Assembly (NCBI RefSeq): GCF_034259425.1
Contig: NZ_JAXIVU010000012.1
Location: forward strand, 1 to 64,000
DNA from: Denitrificimonas halotolerans
GTDB taxonomy: Bacteria > Pseudomonadota > Gammaproteobacteria > Pseudomonadales > Pseudomonadaceae
DNA: 64,000 nucleotides
Direction of reading: 5' to 3'
Part shown: one piece after another, positions 43,623 through 52,056 of the stretch
How positions within the stretch are numbered: position 1 is the first letter of the stretch
How the letters are laid out: each line of letters begins with the position of its first letter
Program-made: the position numbers and the translations under genes
Notes under the pieces: model-generated
What the model was told of the DNA's origin: nothing
The model's database searches: none
Seen by the model: only the letters and a program-made list of their open reading frames with translations

Positions 43623-44204
43623 ATGGCTTTTGAATTACCTGCTTTGCCTTACGAAAAAAATGCACTAGAACCACATATTTCTGCAGAAACGCTAGATTTT
43701 CACCACGGTAAACACCACAACGCTTACGTTGTAAATCTGAACAACTTGGTTCCAGGTAGTGAGTACGAAGGTAAAAGCTTAGAGGAAATCATCAAGACTT
43801 CAAGCGGTGGCGTATTCAACAACGCTGCACAAGTTTGGAACCACACTTTTTACTGGAACTGCTTGGCTCCAAATGCTGGTGGTGAGCCTACAGGTGCTCT
43901 AGCTGATGCAATCAATGCAGCTTTTGGTTCTTTTGAAGCATTCAAAGAAGAGTTCACTAAAACTGCAATCGGTACATTCGGTTCAGGTTGGGCTTGGTTG
44001 GTTAAAAAAGCTGATGGCTCTTTAGCACTGTCTAGCACTATTGGTGCTGGCTGCCCGCTAACAACTGGAGATACACCGCTACTGACCTGTGACGTGTGGG
44101 AGCACGCATACTATATCGATTACCGCAATGCGCGTCCTAAGTACGTTGAAGCATTCTGGAACTTAGTAAACTGGGATTTCGTAGCGAAAAACTTTGCTGC
44201 GTAA
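43623..44204 (+). CDS. sodB: Superoxide dismutase [Fe]
   Basis: Cytoplasmic iron enzyme that dismutates superoxide. The ATG at 43623, with GGAGA upstream, gives 193 residues, the standard length; an ATG five codons earlier lacks a site. Metal ligands are His27, His74 and the Asp and His in DVWEHAYY. Gln70 in NNAAQVWNH is the iron-type marker. It is transcribed alone, between a structured leader and a strong terminator. Confidence 0.97.
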   Translation: MAFELPALPYEKNALEPHISAETLDFHHGKHHNAYVVNLNNLVPGSEYEGKSLEEIIKTSSGGVFNNAAQVWNHTFYWNCLAPNAGGEPTGALADAINAAFGSFEAFKEEFTKTAIGTFGSGWAWLVKKADGSLALSSTIGAGCPLTTGDTPLLTCDVWEHAYYIDYRNARPKYVEAFWNLVNWDFVAKNFAA

Positions 44205-44234
44205 GTCCCTGTTAAGTGCATAAAGTCTGCACTA

Positions 44235-44271
44235 AGCCCCGCAGTTGCTAAGGTAGCTGCGGGGCTTTTTA
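44235..44271 (+). terminator. sodB terminator
   Basis: A 10-bp stem AGCCCCGCAG/CTGCGGGGCT is followed by five T, 30 bp after the stop. Confidence 0.93.
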
Positions 44272-44279
44272 TATTGAGT

Positions 44280-44987
44280 TCAATTCTGTGGTGCACTGAT
44301 TTTTTTGAGGTAGTTGGTGCCTCCTAATTGGCGCACTTGTTGGCCAATCCATCGCGCGCGTTTGGAAGTGGTAGCGCTGGGTTGACGGGCGCTGCGTAGC
44401 AGGGGGCTGGGTAATATGGCAGCTAAAAGATAAGCTTGCTGATTGGATAAATGAGTTGCGCTGGTATTGAAATGGTATTGTGCTGCAGCTTCAGCACCAA
44501 AAATACCGTGGCCCCATTCGGCGCTATTTAAATACACTTCTAAAATACGCTCTTTGCTCCATAGTAGCTCAATGAGTAAAGTAAACCACGCTTCCAATGC
44601 TTTGCGGGGCCAACTACGTGCTGACCATAGGAAAGTGTTCTTAGCGACTTGCTGTGAGATGGTGCTAGCGCCTCGTATACTGTTACTGTTTTGATTGTAT
44701 GAAAGAGCTGCACGAATTGCAGCGAAGTCAAAGCCCTTGTGGTTGGCAAATTGCTGGTCTTCACCAGCAATCACAGCGATTTTTAAGTTGTCGGGCAGAG
44801 TGTCCCAGTTGATCCAGATACGTTGACTGCTATAGCTTTCGTTAGTTTTTACTGTGCTAAAATGCCTTTCTAGCATTAAAGCGCTATAAGGAGGGTTAAC
44901 CCAACGCAGGAGTAGCACTAATAACACGCTCAGTACGAGTAAGCTCAATACTGTTGTTAAGACAGTGCGTAATAATCTGCTTAGCAT
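44280..44987 (-). CDS. mtgA: Monofunctional biosynthetic peptidoglycan transglycosylase
   Basis: Polymerises lipid II into glycan strands without a transpeptidase domain. The 235-residue protein has one N-terminal membrane helix (about 7-29) and a GT51 domain with the catalytic Glu in VIAGEDQQFANHKGFD. Other GT51 motifs are RGASTISQQVAKNTFLWSAR, RKALEAWFTLLIE and KERILEVYLNSAEWGHG. It is convergent with sodB. Confidence 0.96.
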   Translation of the reverse strand: MLSRLLRTVLTTVLSLLVLSVLLVLLLRWVNPPYSALMLERHFSTVKTNESYSSQRIWINWDTLPDNLKIAVIAGEDQQFANHKGFDFAAIRAALSYNQNSNSIRGASTISQQVAKNTFLWSARSWPRKALEAWFTLLIELLWSKERILEVYLNSAEWGHGIFGAEAAAQYHFNTSATHLSNQQAYLLAAILPSPLLRSARQPSATTSKRARWIGQQVRQLGGTNYLKKISAPQN

Positions 44988-45051
44988 TGTTTTGACCTAG
45001 TTCTGAAGAAGCTTGATTATAACCAACATAGGATAAAAGAGGAGGTTTATA

Positions 45052-45417
45052 GTGCGTTACTGGGTTGTTGTTGCATCTGTTTTTGGAGGGCTGGCGGTAC
45101 TGTTAGGGGCTTTTGCTGCCCATGGTTTGAAAGGTGTACTGAGTAGTAGCTCTTTAGCTGTCTTACAAACAGGGGTTCAATATCAGTTTATTCATGCTCT
45201 AGCTTTATTGTTGGTCGCTGTTTTGGCTCAGCAGCAGCCCTCGCGGGCTTTACAGCTTGCTGCAATCTGCTTTGCCGCTGGAGTGATTTTATTTTCTGGT
45301 AGTCTATATGTCCTTGTGTTGACGCCTTTAATGCCAGGTTTGTTAACACCGGTTGGTGGTATGTTGTTGGTTTTAGGTTGGATGAGTTTGGCTTGTTCAA
45401 TGGTATCTAAAACTTAA
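45052..45417 (+). CDS. DUF423 family membrane protein
   Basis: A 121-residue inner-membrane protein with four hydrophobic helices. It has the DUF423 N-terminal pattern GLAVLLGAFAAHGLKG and the middle segment VQYQFIHALALLLVA. It starts at GTG behind a strong AGGAGG. Its function is unknown; in Pseudomonas the same gene precedes thiS. A fold-back CGGGTT/AACCCG inside ATATTT/AAATAT (45418-45453) follows it. Confidence 0.9.
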   Translation: MRYWVVVASVFGGLAVLLGAFAAHGLKGVLSSSSLAVLQTGVQYQFIHALALLLVAVLAQQQPSRALQLAAICFAAGVILFSGSLYVLVLTPLMPGLLTPVGGMLLVLGWMSLACSMVSKT

Positions 45418-45481
45418 ATATTTGGTTATCGGGTTATGAACCCGTTAAAATATAAACCCTTCGGAATTTCACGGTTGTGTT

Positions 45482-45682
45482 ATGCATATTCAGTTGAATG
45501 GTGAAACTTACCCATTAAGCGAAGCGCTCAGTGTGGCAGGTTTACTTGAACATCTGCAGTTAGCAGGGCGCCGCGTTGCCGTCGAGTTAAACTTCGAAAT
45601 TGTGCCACGCAGTTTGTACGAGGCCACGCACTTAAAAGAGGGCGATGTGGTTGAGGTTGTACAAGCAATTGGTGGTGGTTAG
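45482..45682 (+). CDS. thiS: Sulfur carrier protein ThiS
   Basis: A ubiquitin-fold carrier whose C-terminal thiocarboxylate gives sulfur to the thiazole ring of thiamine. It is 66 residues and ends with the required Gly-Gly (AIGGG). The HIQLNGETYPL start is also typical. thiG follows 39 bp later. Confidence 0.95.
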   Translation: MHIQLNGETYPLSEALSVAGLLEHLQLAGRRVAVELNFEIVPRSLYEATHLKEGDVVEVVQAIGGG

Positions 45683-45721
45683 TTCAACTAACCGTCTTTT
45701 ACTGATTAAGAGAGACTTTAA

Positions 45722-46516
45722 ATGAACGTTGCGCGCGAAGATCATCCTTTTACAATTGCAGGAAAAACTTACTCATCACGTTTATTGGTGGGTACAGGTA
45801 AGTATAAAGATCTTGAAGAAACTGGTTTAGCAATTGAGGCCTCAGGGGCTGAGATTGTGACTGTTGCAGTGCGCCGTACCAATATTGGCCAAAATAAAGA
45901 TGAGCCAAACCTGTTGGATGTGATTAGCCCTGATCGCTATACCATCTTACCTAATACTGCAGGTTGTTATGATGCTGAATCGGCGATACGTACTTGTCGT
46001 TTAGCACGTGAATTATTGGGCGGTCGCTCATTAGTGAAACTGGAAATCCTTGCAGATCAAAAGACCTTATTCCCTAACGTAGTGGAAACGCTAAAAGCAG
46101 CAAAAATACTTGTCAATGAGGGTTTTGATGTCATGGTTTATACCAGTGATGACCCTATCATTGCACGTGAGTTGGAAGCTATTGGCTGTATTGCTGTAAT
46201 GCCTTTAGCAGGCTTGATTGGTACAGGTTTAGGTATTTGTAACCCTTATAATTTGCGTATTATTTTGGAAGAAGCAAAAGTGCCGGTGTTGGTAGATGCC
46301 GGTGTGGGGACTGCTTCTGATGCCACTATTGCTATGGAAATGGGTTGCTCAGCAGTGTTGATGAATAGTGCTATTGCTGAGGCGCAACAGCCAGTTTTAA
46401 TGGCACAAGCTATGCGTTATGCCATTGAGGCAGGGCGTTTTGCTTACTTGGCTGGGCGAATGCCGAAGAAGCTTTATGCTAGTGCCTCCTCGCCGCTTGA
46501 AGGTACTATTGATTAA
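45722..46516 (+). CDS. thiG: Thiazole synthase
   Basis: Forms the thiazole phosphate from deoxyxylulose phosphate, dehydroglycine and ThiS-thiocarboxylate. The 264-residue TIM barrel shows SRLLVGTGKYKD, LPNTAGCYDAESAIRTCRLA, the catalytic Lys in VKLEILAD, and PVLVDAGVGTASDA. It is conserved with thiS in this order throughout Pseudomonas. Confidence 0.97.
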   Translation: MNVAREDHPFTIAGKTYSSRLLVGTGKYKDLEETGLAIEASGAEIVTVAVRRTNIGQNKDEPNLLDVISPDRYTILPNTAGCYDAESAIRTCRLARELLGGRSLVKLEILADQKTLFPNVVETLKAAKILVNEGFDVMVYTSDDPIIARELEAIGCIAVMPLAGLIGTGLGICNPYNLRIILEEAKVPVLVDAGVGTASDATIAMEMGCSAVLMNSAIAEAQQPVLMAQAMRYAIEAGRFAYLAGRMPKKLYASASSPLEGTID

Positions 46517-46533
46517 ATTCGGTATTTACTTGC

Positions 46534-46560
46534 ATGACTACGCTACAAAAGCGTAGTCAT
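46534..46560 (+). terminator. Hairpin after thiG
   Basis: A perfect 11-bp stem ATGACTACGCT/AGCGTAGTCAT with an ACAAA loop lies between thiG and trmB. Only a loose T-rich stretch follows, so termination would be partial. Confidence 0.65.
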
Positions 46561-46584
46561 TGACTTCATTTTGATAGGAATCCC

Positions 46585-47298
46585 ATGACAGACGATCTGA
46601 TCACTGATGATGTGCAGCCTGCGTATCGTCGTGAAATTAAAAGCTATGTAATGCGTGCGGGTCGCATGACTCCAAGGCAGCAACGAGGAGTAGATGAAGG
46701 CTGGCCGAAGTTTGGTCTAACGCTTGAGGCGGGAATGCAGGACTTTGCTCAGGTATTTGGTCGCCAAGCACCGCTCACATTAGAGATTGGTTTTGGCATG
46801 GGGCATTCTTTATTGGAAATGGCACAAGCTACACCTGGTCATGATTTTATTGGTATAGAAGTTCATCGGCCAGGAGTGGGCTCATTGTTGAGCGGTTTGC
46901 TGGCGGAAGGGGTGAATAATGTACGTGTATACAGCTGTGATGCGTTGGAAGTGTTAAAGACATGTGTGCCAGACAGCAGTCTTGATCGTTTGCTTCTGTT
47001 TTTCCCTGATCCATGGCATAAAAGTCGTCATCATAAGCGTCGTATTGTGCAGCCAGAGTTTGCTCAATTGGTTCGTAGCAAGCTAAAAGTAGGTGGTATC
47101 TTCCACTTGGCAACCGATTGGGAGCCTTATGCTGAGCATATGTTAGAAGTGTTGAATGTGGCGCCTGGTTTTATGAACTTATCTGCTGATCAAACTTCTG
47201 TACCGCGTCCGTTAGAGCGCCCTGTGACGAAGTTTGAGCGCCGTGGTGAGCGTTTAGGCCATGGTGTGTGGGACTTAAAGTTTGAGCGGGTACATTAA
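46585..47298 (+). CDS. trmB: tRNA (guanine-N7-)-methyltransferase
   Basis: SAM-dependent methylation of G46 in tRNA. The 237-residue protein shows the SAM motif LEIGFGMGHSLLEMA at about 70-84, the IGIEVHRPGVG segment, the TrmB signature LLFFPDPWHKSRHHKRRIVQPEF and the C-terminal VTKFERRGERLGHGVWDL. A 9-bp inverted repeat GGCAGAGTT/AACTCTGCC at 47319-47345 follows the gene without a T-run. Confidence 0.97.
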   Translation: MTDDLITDDVQPAYRREIKSYVMRAGRMTPRQQRGVDEGWPKFGLTLEAGMQDFAQVFGRQAPLTLEIGFGMGHSLLEMAQATPGHDFIGIEVHRPGVGSLLSGLLAEGVNNVRVYSCDALEVLKTCVPDSSLDRLLLFFPDPWHKSRHHKRRIVQPEFAQLVRSKLKVGGIFHLATDWEPYAEHMLEVLNVAPGFMNLSADQTSVPRPLERPVTKFERRGERLGHGVWDLKFERVH

Positions 47299-47436
47299 TC
47301 TGAGATCATGAGTTGTAAGGCAGAGTTGTTTCTCTAAACTCTGCCACACTATCTTGCATTGCCTTCTCCTCCGCCTCCTCCTATTGCACGCTTTATGTGC
47401 TTGATTAAGAGGTGCTTTAGCCCTCTTCCGGCAAAC

Positions 47437-47760
47437 TTAATGGCGATCAGCTAAAATTCCGATGAGCAGAAAAATTAATATTACGACGGGCGATAATGAA
47501 TAGTTATTTAGGTGCCCAAGAGTGTTTTGCAAGATAGGTGTGAGATAAACCATCGCAAGGCCATAGCCTAAAGTGCAGACCAAAATAAATGCTAAGGTGC
47601 GTAAGAGAAAGTTTAAGTGACCGATTGAGCTCCGTACGCGAGCATTGATGTCAGGACCAACTAATACTAGAGCACTGGCCATTATGGCTAAAGAAATATC
47701 ACTTAAATGAAAACGCGACCATTTAGAAAGTTCAACCACGAGTTCAAGCAATAGATCCAT
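47437..47760 (-). CDS. DUF3392 family membrane protein
   Basis: A 107-residue protein with three predicted membrane helices. It matches DUF3392 by its length, its place between trmB and hemW and the segments VVELSKWSRFHLSDISLAIM and INARVRSSIGHLNFLLRTL. Its function is unknown. It is transcribed away from hemW in the same direction, 23 bp downstream of the hemW stop. Confidence 0.82.
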   Translation of the reverse strand: MDLLLELVVELSKWSRFHLSDISLAIMASALVLVGPDINARVRSSIGHLNFLLRTLAFILVCTLGYGLAMVYLTPILQNTLGHLNNYSLSPVVILIFLLIGILADRH

Positions 47761-47783
47761 GGGGTCTCCTGTACCTTTGTTTT

Positions 47784-48974
47784 TCAGTTGTCTAGAAAAA
47801 TATGCAGTAAATCATTAAGAAAGAGTTGTCCTTGTGCGCTGGCAGCTAAGCGCAAAGGGTCGTCACTTAATAAACCGCGTTGGCGTGCTCGCTGTAATCC
47901 TTTTGTTAGTACGCTTGCAGGCAGACCAGTGCGTTTGCTGAAGAGCGTTAGCGCCACACCATCGGTTAAGCGCAGAGCATTCATTAAGAACTCAAAGGGT
48001 AATTCTGTCGTAGCGAGAGTTGAACTGCCGGCTAAAAAGGGCTTATCAGGGTTGAGATAGTCATTAGGTTGGCGTGTTTTCCAAGTTCGCTGGATACGGC
48101 CTTGCGGATCACTGACCTTGCCATGGGCCCCTGCACCAATACCAATAAAGTCGCCAAATGACCAATAATTAAGATTGTGCTGAGCAAATTGAGCATCACG
48201 CGTGTAAGCAGATACTTCATATTGGTGGAAGCCTTGCTTGGCTAGTAAAGCTTGACCGGCCTCTTGAATATCCCAGAGCACGTCATCTTCTGGGAGGGTT
48301 GGGGGTTTACTCCAAAACACCGTGTTCGGTTCCATGGTCAGTTGGTACCAAGAAAGATGTGTAGGGGATAGGTCAATGGCTGTTTGTAGATCAGTGAGTG
48401 CCTGTTCTGGTGACTGAGCAGGTAAGCCATGCATCAAATCTAAGTTAAAATTGGTAAAACCCGCTTGGCGTGCCATTTTGACCGCGGCAATTGCTTCGCT
48501 ACCGGAGTGAACGCGACCTAAGGCGTGCAGCTTATTGTCGTCAAAGCTTTGGATACCAATAGACAAACGGTTGATGCCCAGGGTGCGATAAGCAGCAAAT
48601 TTTTCTTGTTCAAAGGTTCCGGGATTCGCTTCTAGAGTGATTTCTATTTCAGGGCTAAAAATAAGACGTTGTTCCAAGCCATCGAGTAATGTTTGTAGTG
48701 CTTGAGCTGAAAATAAGCTGGGTGTACCACCACCGAAAAAAATTGATGTCACTGTACGGCCGTGGACATGTATCAGGTCTTGCTCTAAGTCAGAGAGCAA
48801 AGCTGATACATATGCCTCCTCAGGCAACTTAGCAGCGGCAGCATGAGAATTAAAGTCACAATATGGGCATTTGCGTATGCACCAGGGAATATGTACGTAC
48901 AGCGCTAAAGGAGGCAGTTGAAAGCCGTTTTGTATGGGGTGGTGAGTACTTAAGTCAGAGGTAATGAGACTCAT
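47784..48974 (-). CDS. hemW: Radical SAM haem chaperone HemW
   Basis: A radical SAM protein related to HemN, now regarded as a haem-binding chaperone rather than a coproporphyrinogen oxidase. The 396-residue protein has the cluster motif Cys32-x3-Cys36-x2-Cys39 (CIRKCPYC) and then FFGGGTPSLF, the LGINRLSIGIQSF segment and the HNLNYW HemW motif. It overlaps rdgB by 4 bp. Confidence 0.95.
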   Translation of the reverse strand: MSLITSDLSTHHPIQNGFQLPPLALYVHIPWCIRKCPYCDFNSHAAAAKLPEEAYVSALLSDLEQDLIHVHGRTVTSIFFGGGTPSLFSAQALQTLLDGLEQRLIFSPEIEITLEANPGTFEQEKFAAYRTLGINRLSIGIQSFDDNKLHALGRVHSGSEAIAAVKMARQAGFTNFNLDLMHGLPAQSPEQALTDLQTAIDLSPTHLSWYQLTMEPNTVFWSKPPTLPEDDVLWDIQEAGQALLAKQGFHQYEVSAYTRDAQFAQHNLNYWSFGDFIGIGAGAHGKVSDPQGRIQRTWKTRQPNDYLNPDKPFLAGSSTLATTELPFEFLMNALRLTDGVALTLFSKRTGLPASVLTKGLQRARQRGLLSDDPLRLAASAQGQLFLNDLLHIFLDN

Positions 48975-49555
48975 AAGACAAGCTTTTGTTTGAGTATATG
49001 CATTGCCTTTGCGCGGTGGCTGAGCTGGTTTTTAAGCGAACTTTCAAGCTCGGCGCTACTACAGTGCTGCTCGGGTACATAGAACAGTGGATCATAGCCA
49101 AAGCCGTTTTCACCTTGGGTGGCATGTAAAATACGTCCGTGCCAACGCCCCTCGCAAATGATTGGAAGTGGATCATCAGCATGCTGCAGTAGGGCTAGAA
49201 CACAAATAAATTGTGCGCCGCGTTGTGCATCGGGCACGCCTTGTAATTCGGCGAGAAGCTTACGGTTATTACCCGCATCGCCGCCCGAGTCGCTATAGCG
49301 TGCCGAATAAATCCCAGGTGCACCGCCTAAGTAGTCTACGGCTAGACCTGAGTCGTCGGCCAAGGCAGGTAGACCAGATACAACACAGGCATGGCGTGCT
49401 TTTAAAATCGCATTTTCAATAAAACTTAAACCTGTTTCTTCAGGCTCTGTTTGAGTAAATTCGCTAATGGAGCGAATGTGAAAGCGGCCGTCTAATAATG
49501 ATTGCAGCTCGCGTAGTTTGCCTGTGTTATGGCTAGCTAAAACAAGTTCTTTCAT
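48971..49555 (-). CDS. rdgB: dITP/XTP pyrophosphatase
   Basis: Removes non-canonical purine nucleotides (ITP, dITP, XTP) from the pool. The 194-residue protein shows the family start LASHNTGKLRELQSLL, the ALADDSGLAVDYLGGAPGIYSARY catalytic block and the ENGFGYDPLF segment. Both its ends overlap neighbours by 4 bp, in the DUF4426-rdgB-hemW run. Confidence 0.97.
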   Translation of the reverse strand: MKELVLASHNTGKLRELQSLLDGRFHIRSISEFTQTEPEETGLSFIENAILKARHACVVSGLPALADDSGLAVDYLGGAPGIYSARYSDSGGDAGNNRKLLAELQGVPDAQRGAQFICVLALLQHADDPLPIICEGRWHGRILHATQGENGFGYDPLFYVPEQHCSSAELESSLKNQLSHRAKAMHILKQKLVL

Positions 49556-49977
49556 AGGTCAGGGAATACTTCTTGGTTAAACTTGAGCAGGTGAGTCTGA
49601 CCTTTACTGTCGGTGATTTGCAGGTCAAAGATTAAGACTTCACGACTGCTAATGGTAAACTGCGCTAAATAGTACACAGCATCGCCCTCATCAATTTCGG
49701 TAAATGTGAGCTCATTATCTTGACCAAGAAGATTCTTATAACCACCGGTCACTGAGCCTTTTTCTCCTTGACCGGATTTAACCATAGAAATATTCAGCAC
49801 CGCTTGATTCTTGCTCCGGTTTAAACCGACCGCACGAGCAGTTTCGGGTTGTAGAAAGGTTGAGCTGAAAATATTGTAGTGTACATCCAATTCGCCATAG
49901 CTGTGTTTACGTTTGACCTCCGCGTGAGCAGTGAATGCTAAGAAAAAACTTAAACCTAGAGCCAGTAAATAACGCAT
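49552..49977 (-). CDS. DUF4426 periplasmic protein
   Basis: A 141-residue protein with a signal peptide ending AHA (about 19). The mature part is rich in beta-strands and matches DUF4426: GELDVHYNIFSSTFLQPETARAVGL and a C-terminal LLKFNQEVF. Its function is unknown. It is always found between metW and rdgB in Pseudomonas. It overlaps rdgB by 4 bp and lies 5 bp after metW. Confidence 0.87.
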   Translation of the reverse strand: MRYLLALGLSFFLAFTAHAEVKRKHSYGELDVHYNIFSSTFLQPETARAVGLNRSKNQAVLNISMVKSGQGEKGSVTGGYKNLLGQDNELTFTEIDEGDAVYYLAQFTISSREVLIFDLQITDSKGQTHLLKFNQEVFPDL

Positions 49978-49982
49978 AACAA

Positions 49983-50597
49983 TTACCTCTTTAATGAACG
50001 GGCGTTTTCACCGGTGACACGGTAAATACCAATTTCACCGAGCAGGTTGGGCCAAATGCGACTGCCTAAGTTACGGCGGTGCTGGCGGTCCACGGCTAAA
50101 CGATCCAGGACAGTCATTTGCATTTCTCGGCACAACTCTTCAAAGTCAGCAAAGGTGCAAAAGTGAATGTTAGGAGTGTTGTACCACGTATAAGGTAAAA
50201 AGTCCGAAACAGGCATGCGACCTTTATGAGCTAAATACCAACGACAGCGCCAGTGACCAAAGTTTGGAAAGGTAATTATACAGGTACGACCTACTCGTAG
50301 CATTTCTTTAAGAATTTTATCTGGATAATGCACGACTTGTAGGGCTTGAGTCATGACGACCACATCAAAGCTGTCATCAGAAAAATTGCCTAGGCCAAGA
50401 TCTAGGTCTTGTTCAATAACATTGACGCCTTTTGTGATACAAGCAGCAATATTATCTGGATCAATTTCTAAGCCGTAGCCAGTGACATTTTTATGCTTTT
50501 GTAGCCAAGATAAAAGCTCACCGTTACCGCAACCTAAGTCCAACACGCGACTGTTAGCGGGGATCCATTCTTGAATAATTTCTAAATCTGCTCTCAT
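49983..50597 (-). CDS. metW: MetW methyltransferase-like protein
   Basis: A partner of MetX in methionine synthesis. The 204-residue protein has a methyltransferase fold with RVLDLGCGNGELL at about 19-31, VIEQDLDLGL, FDVVVMTQALQVV and TFPNFGHWRCRWYL. I chose the ATG at 50597, which has GAGG 6 bp upstream and lies 7 bp after the metX stop; the earlier GTG at 50612 overlaps metX. It is cotranscribed with metX. Confidence 0.94.
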   Translation of the reverse strand: MRADLEIIQEWIPANSRVLDLGCGNGELLSWLQKHKNVTGYGLEIDPDNIAACITKGVNVIEQDLDLGLGNFSDDSFDVVVMTQALQVVHYPDKILKEMLRVGRTCIITFPNFGHWRCRWYLAHKGRMPVSDFLPYTWYNTPNIHFCTFADFEELCREMQMTVLDRLAVDRQHRRNLGSRIWPNLLGEIGIYRVTGENARSLKR

Positions 50598-50604
50598 AAG
50601 TGCC

Positions 50605-51744
50605 TCACACACTAATACGGTTCATATAACCGCCAAATGCTTGCAGGTAACGCGGGATAGGAATTAAAAATGCATCGTGACCTTGGGGTGCATCAATATC
50701 TAAGTATGTGACGTTTTTCTTTGCATCCATGAGTGCGTCAACAATTTCTTTTGAACGAGCTGGGGAGAAGCGCCAGTCCGTAGTAAAGGAAATAATGAAA
50801 AAATTTGCTTGTGCGCGAGCGAAAGTGGCTGATAAGTCGCCGTCATACTGTGCTGCTGGGTCAAAGTAATCTAAGGCTTTGGTCATCAATAAATAAGTAT
50901 TAGCATCAAAACTGTTGGAGAAACGCTCACCTTGGTAGCGTAGGTAGCTTTCAACCTGAAACTCAACATTATTGATGTCATAGTTCAGACGCTCAGCTTT
51001 AAGTTCGCGGCCGAACTTCTCTCCCATAGAACCATCGGACAAATAAGTGATATGACCGACCATACGGGCGAGCATTAAACCACGTTTAGGGATGGTACCT
51101 ACCTCAGTGAAATTGCCTTCATGGAAATCGGGGTCTTTTAGAATAGCTTGTCGTGCAACTTCATTGAACGCAATATTTTGAGCTGATAAGCGTGGTGCCG
51201 CTGCAATGGAAATACAGTGACGCAAACGCTCCGGGTAGCTGATTGACCATTGTAAGGCTTGCATGCCACCGAGGCTGCCGCCGACAACTGCAGCCCATTG
51301 CTGAATACCTAAATGATCGGCTAAACGTGCTTGGCTGCACACCCAGTCTTCGACCGTAACCACTGGAAACTGTGCACCATATACTTTACCCGTTTTGGGG
51401 TTGATGGTATTAGGACCGGTAGAACCATGGCATCCGCCAAGGTTATTTAAAGACACTACAAAGAATTTATTGGTATCAATAGGTTTGCCTGGGCCTATAC
51501 AGGTATCCCACCAACCGGGTTTGCGATCATCAACATGGTGATAACCGGCTGCATGATGGGTGCCGGATAAAGCATGACAAATTAGTACAGCATTGCTAGC
51601 TGTTGCATTGAGCTGACCATAGGTTTCGTAAATAAGATGGTATTCATCGAGTGTGCGGCCGCAGGTTAACTGAAGCGGCTGATCAAAATGTACCACTTCT
51701 GGACTGACTAAGCCGACAGAATCTGTTGGGAAAACGGAAGACAC
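50605..51744 (-). CDS. metX: Homoserine O-acyltransferase MetX
   Basis: Acylates homoserine for methionine synthesis (acetyl by family name; succinyl in many pseudomonads). The 379-residue alpha/beta hydrolase starts at GTG 51744, giving the same N-terminus (SVFPTDSVGLVSP) and length as Pseudomonas MetX. The nucleophile Ser lies in VVGGSLGGMQALQW, and the His in APQGHDAFLIP. Further upstream the frame is open but overlaps a leader hairpin and is unlike MetX. A long structured 5' leader precedes it. Confidence 0.95.
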   Translation of the reverse strand: MSSVFPTDSVGLVSPEVVHFDQPLQLTCGRTLDEYHLIYETYGQLNATASNAVLICHALSGTHHAAGYHHVDDRKPGWWDTCIGPGKPIDTNKFFVVSLNNLGGCHGSTGPNTINPKTGKVYGAQFPVVTVEDWVCSQARLADHLGIQQWAAVVGGSLGGMQALQWSISYPERLRHCISIAAAPRLSAQNIAFNEVARQAILKDPDFHEGNFTEVGTIPKRGLMLARMVGHITYLSDGSMGEKFGRELKAERLNYDINNVEFQVESYLRYQGERFSNSFDANTYLLMTKALDYFDPAAQYDGDLSATFARAQANFFIISFTTDWRFSPARSKEIVDALMDAKKNVTYLDIDAPQGHDAFLIPIPRYLQAFGGYMNRISV

Positions 51745-51780
51745 GGCAACTCTCTCTATAAAGTAAGAGGTGCAGTCTAA

Positions 51781-51897
51781 AGAGCCTAGCCTGATGCGGC
51801 AAGTCGTATGCCGCATCCGTAGCTATTGTGGTACTCAAGGGTTGAAGCAGTGACTTGTTAGCTGATGTGGCAGAACAAGTATTGAGTCCTAGGCTCT
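51781..51897 (-). ncRNA. Structured metX leader RNA (candidate cis-regulator)
   Basis: On the metX strand four helices nest as a three-way junction. P1 is 51897-51889 with 51789-51781 (AGAGCCTAG/CTAGGCTCT, 9 bp). Inside it P2 is 51887-51882 with 51838-51833 (ACTCAA/TTGAGT). P2 encloses P3, 51880-51874 with 51859-51853 (ACTTGTT/AACAAGT), extended by CTG/CAG. P4 is 51817-51809 with 51801-51793 (GATGCGGCA/TGCCGCATC, 9 bp). The whole ends 36 bp before the metX start. I see no SAM-I, SAM-II or SAH core motif. It is sequence-based only, without covariation support. Confidence 0.55.
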
Positions 51898-51909
51898 GTA
51901 GCATGCATC

Positions 51910-51915
51910 TTTATA
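51910..51915 (-). promoter_or_regulatory. Predicted -10 element for metX
   Basis: TATAAA on the minus strand, which would start the transcript near 51903, six bases before helix P1 of the leader RNA. The -35 is weak. The structured RNA would then form the very 5' end of the metX message. Confidence 0.45.
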
Positions 51916-52056
51916 TCGGTTAAATATCGAGCTAATATAACGCATTTAATAGCAGTGCAGTATGACAGTAGATATTATCAGAAACGTTTAGTGGGAAGTC
52001 CCGTTTTTGGACGTGCTATTGTCAATTGAAACTACTGCAGATTATGCGCTTGAGTT

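Noticed and set aside
45418..45481. TPP riboswitch before thiS
   Set aside because: The region is too short and lacks the conserved CTGAGA core; only a simple fold-back is present.
51745..51816. Longer MetX starting at ATG 51816
   Set aside because: The extra 24 residues are Cys/Arg-rich and unlike MetX; the ATG lies inside a stable hairpin, and the GTG start gives the family length of 379.
51745..51903. SAM-I, SAM-II or SAH riboswitch before metX
   Set aside because: The helices do not carry the conserved core bases of these classes, so only an unclassified structured leader is claimed.
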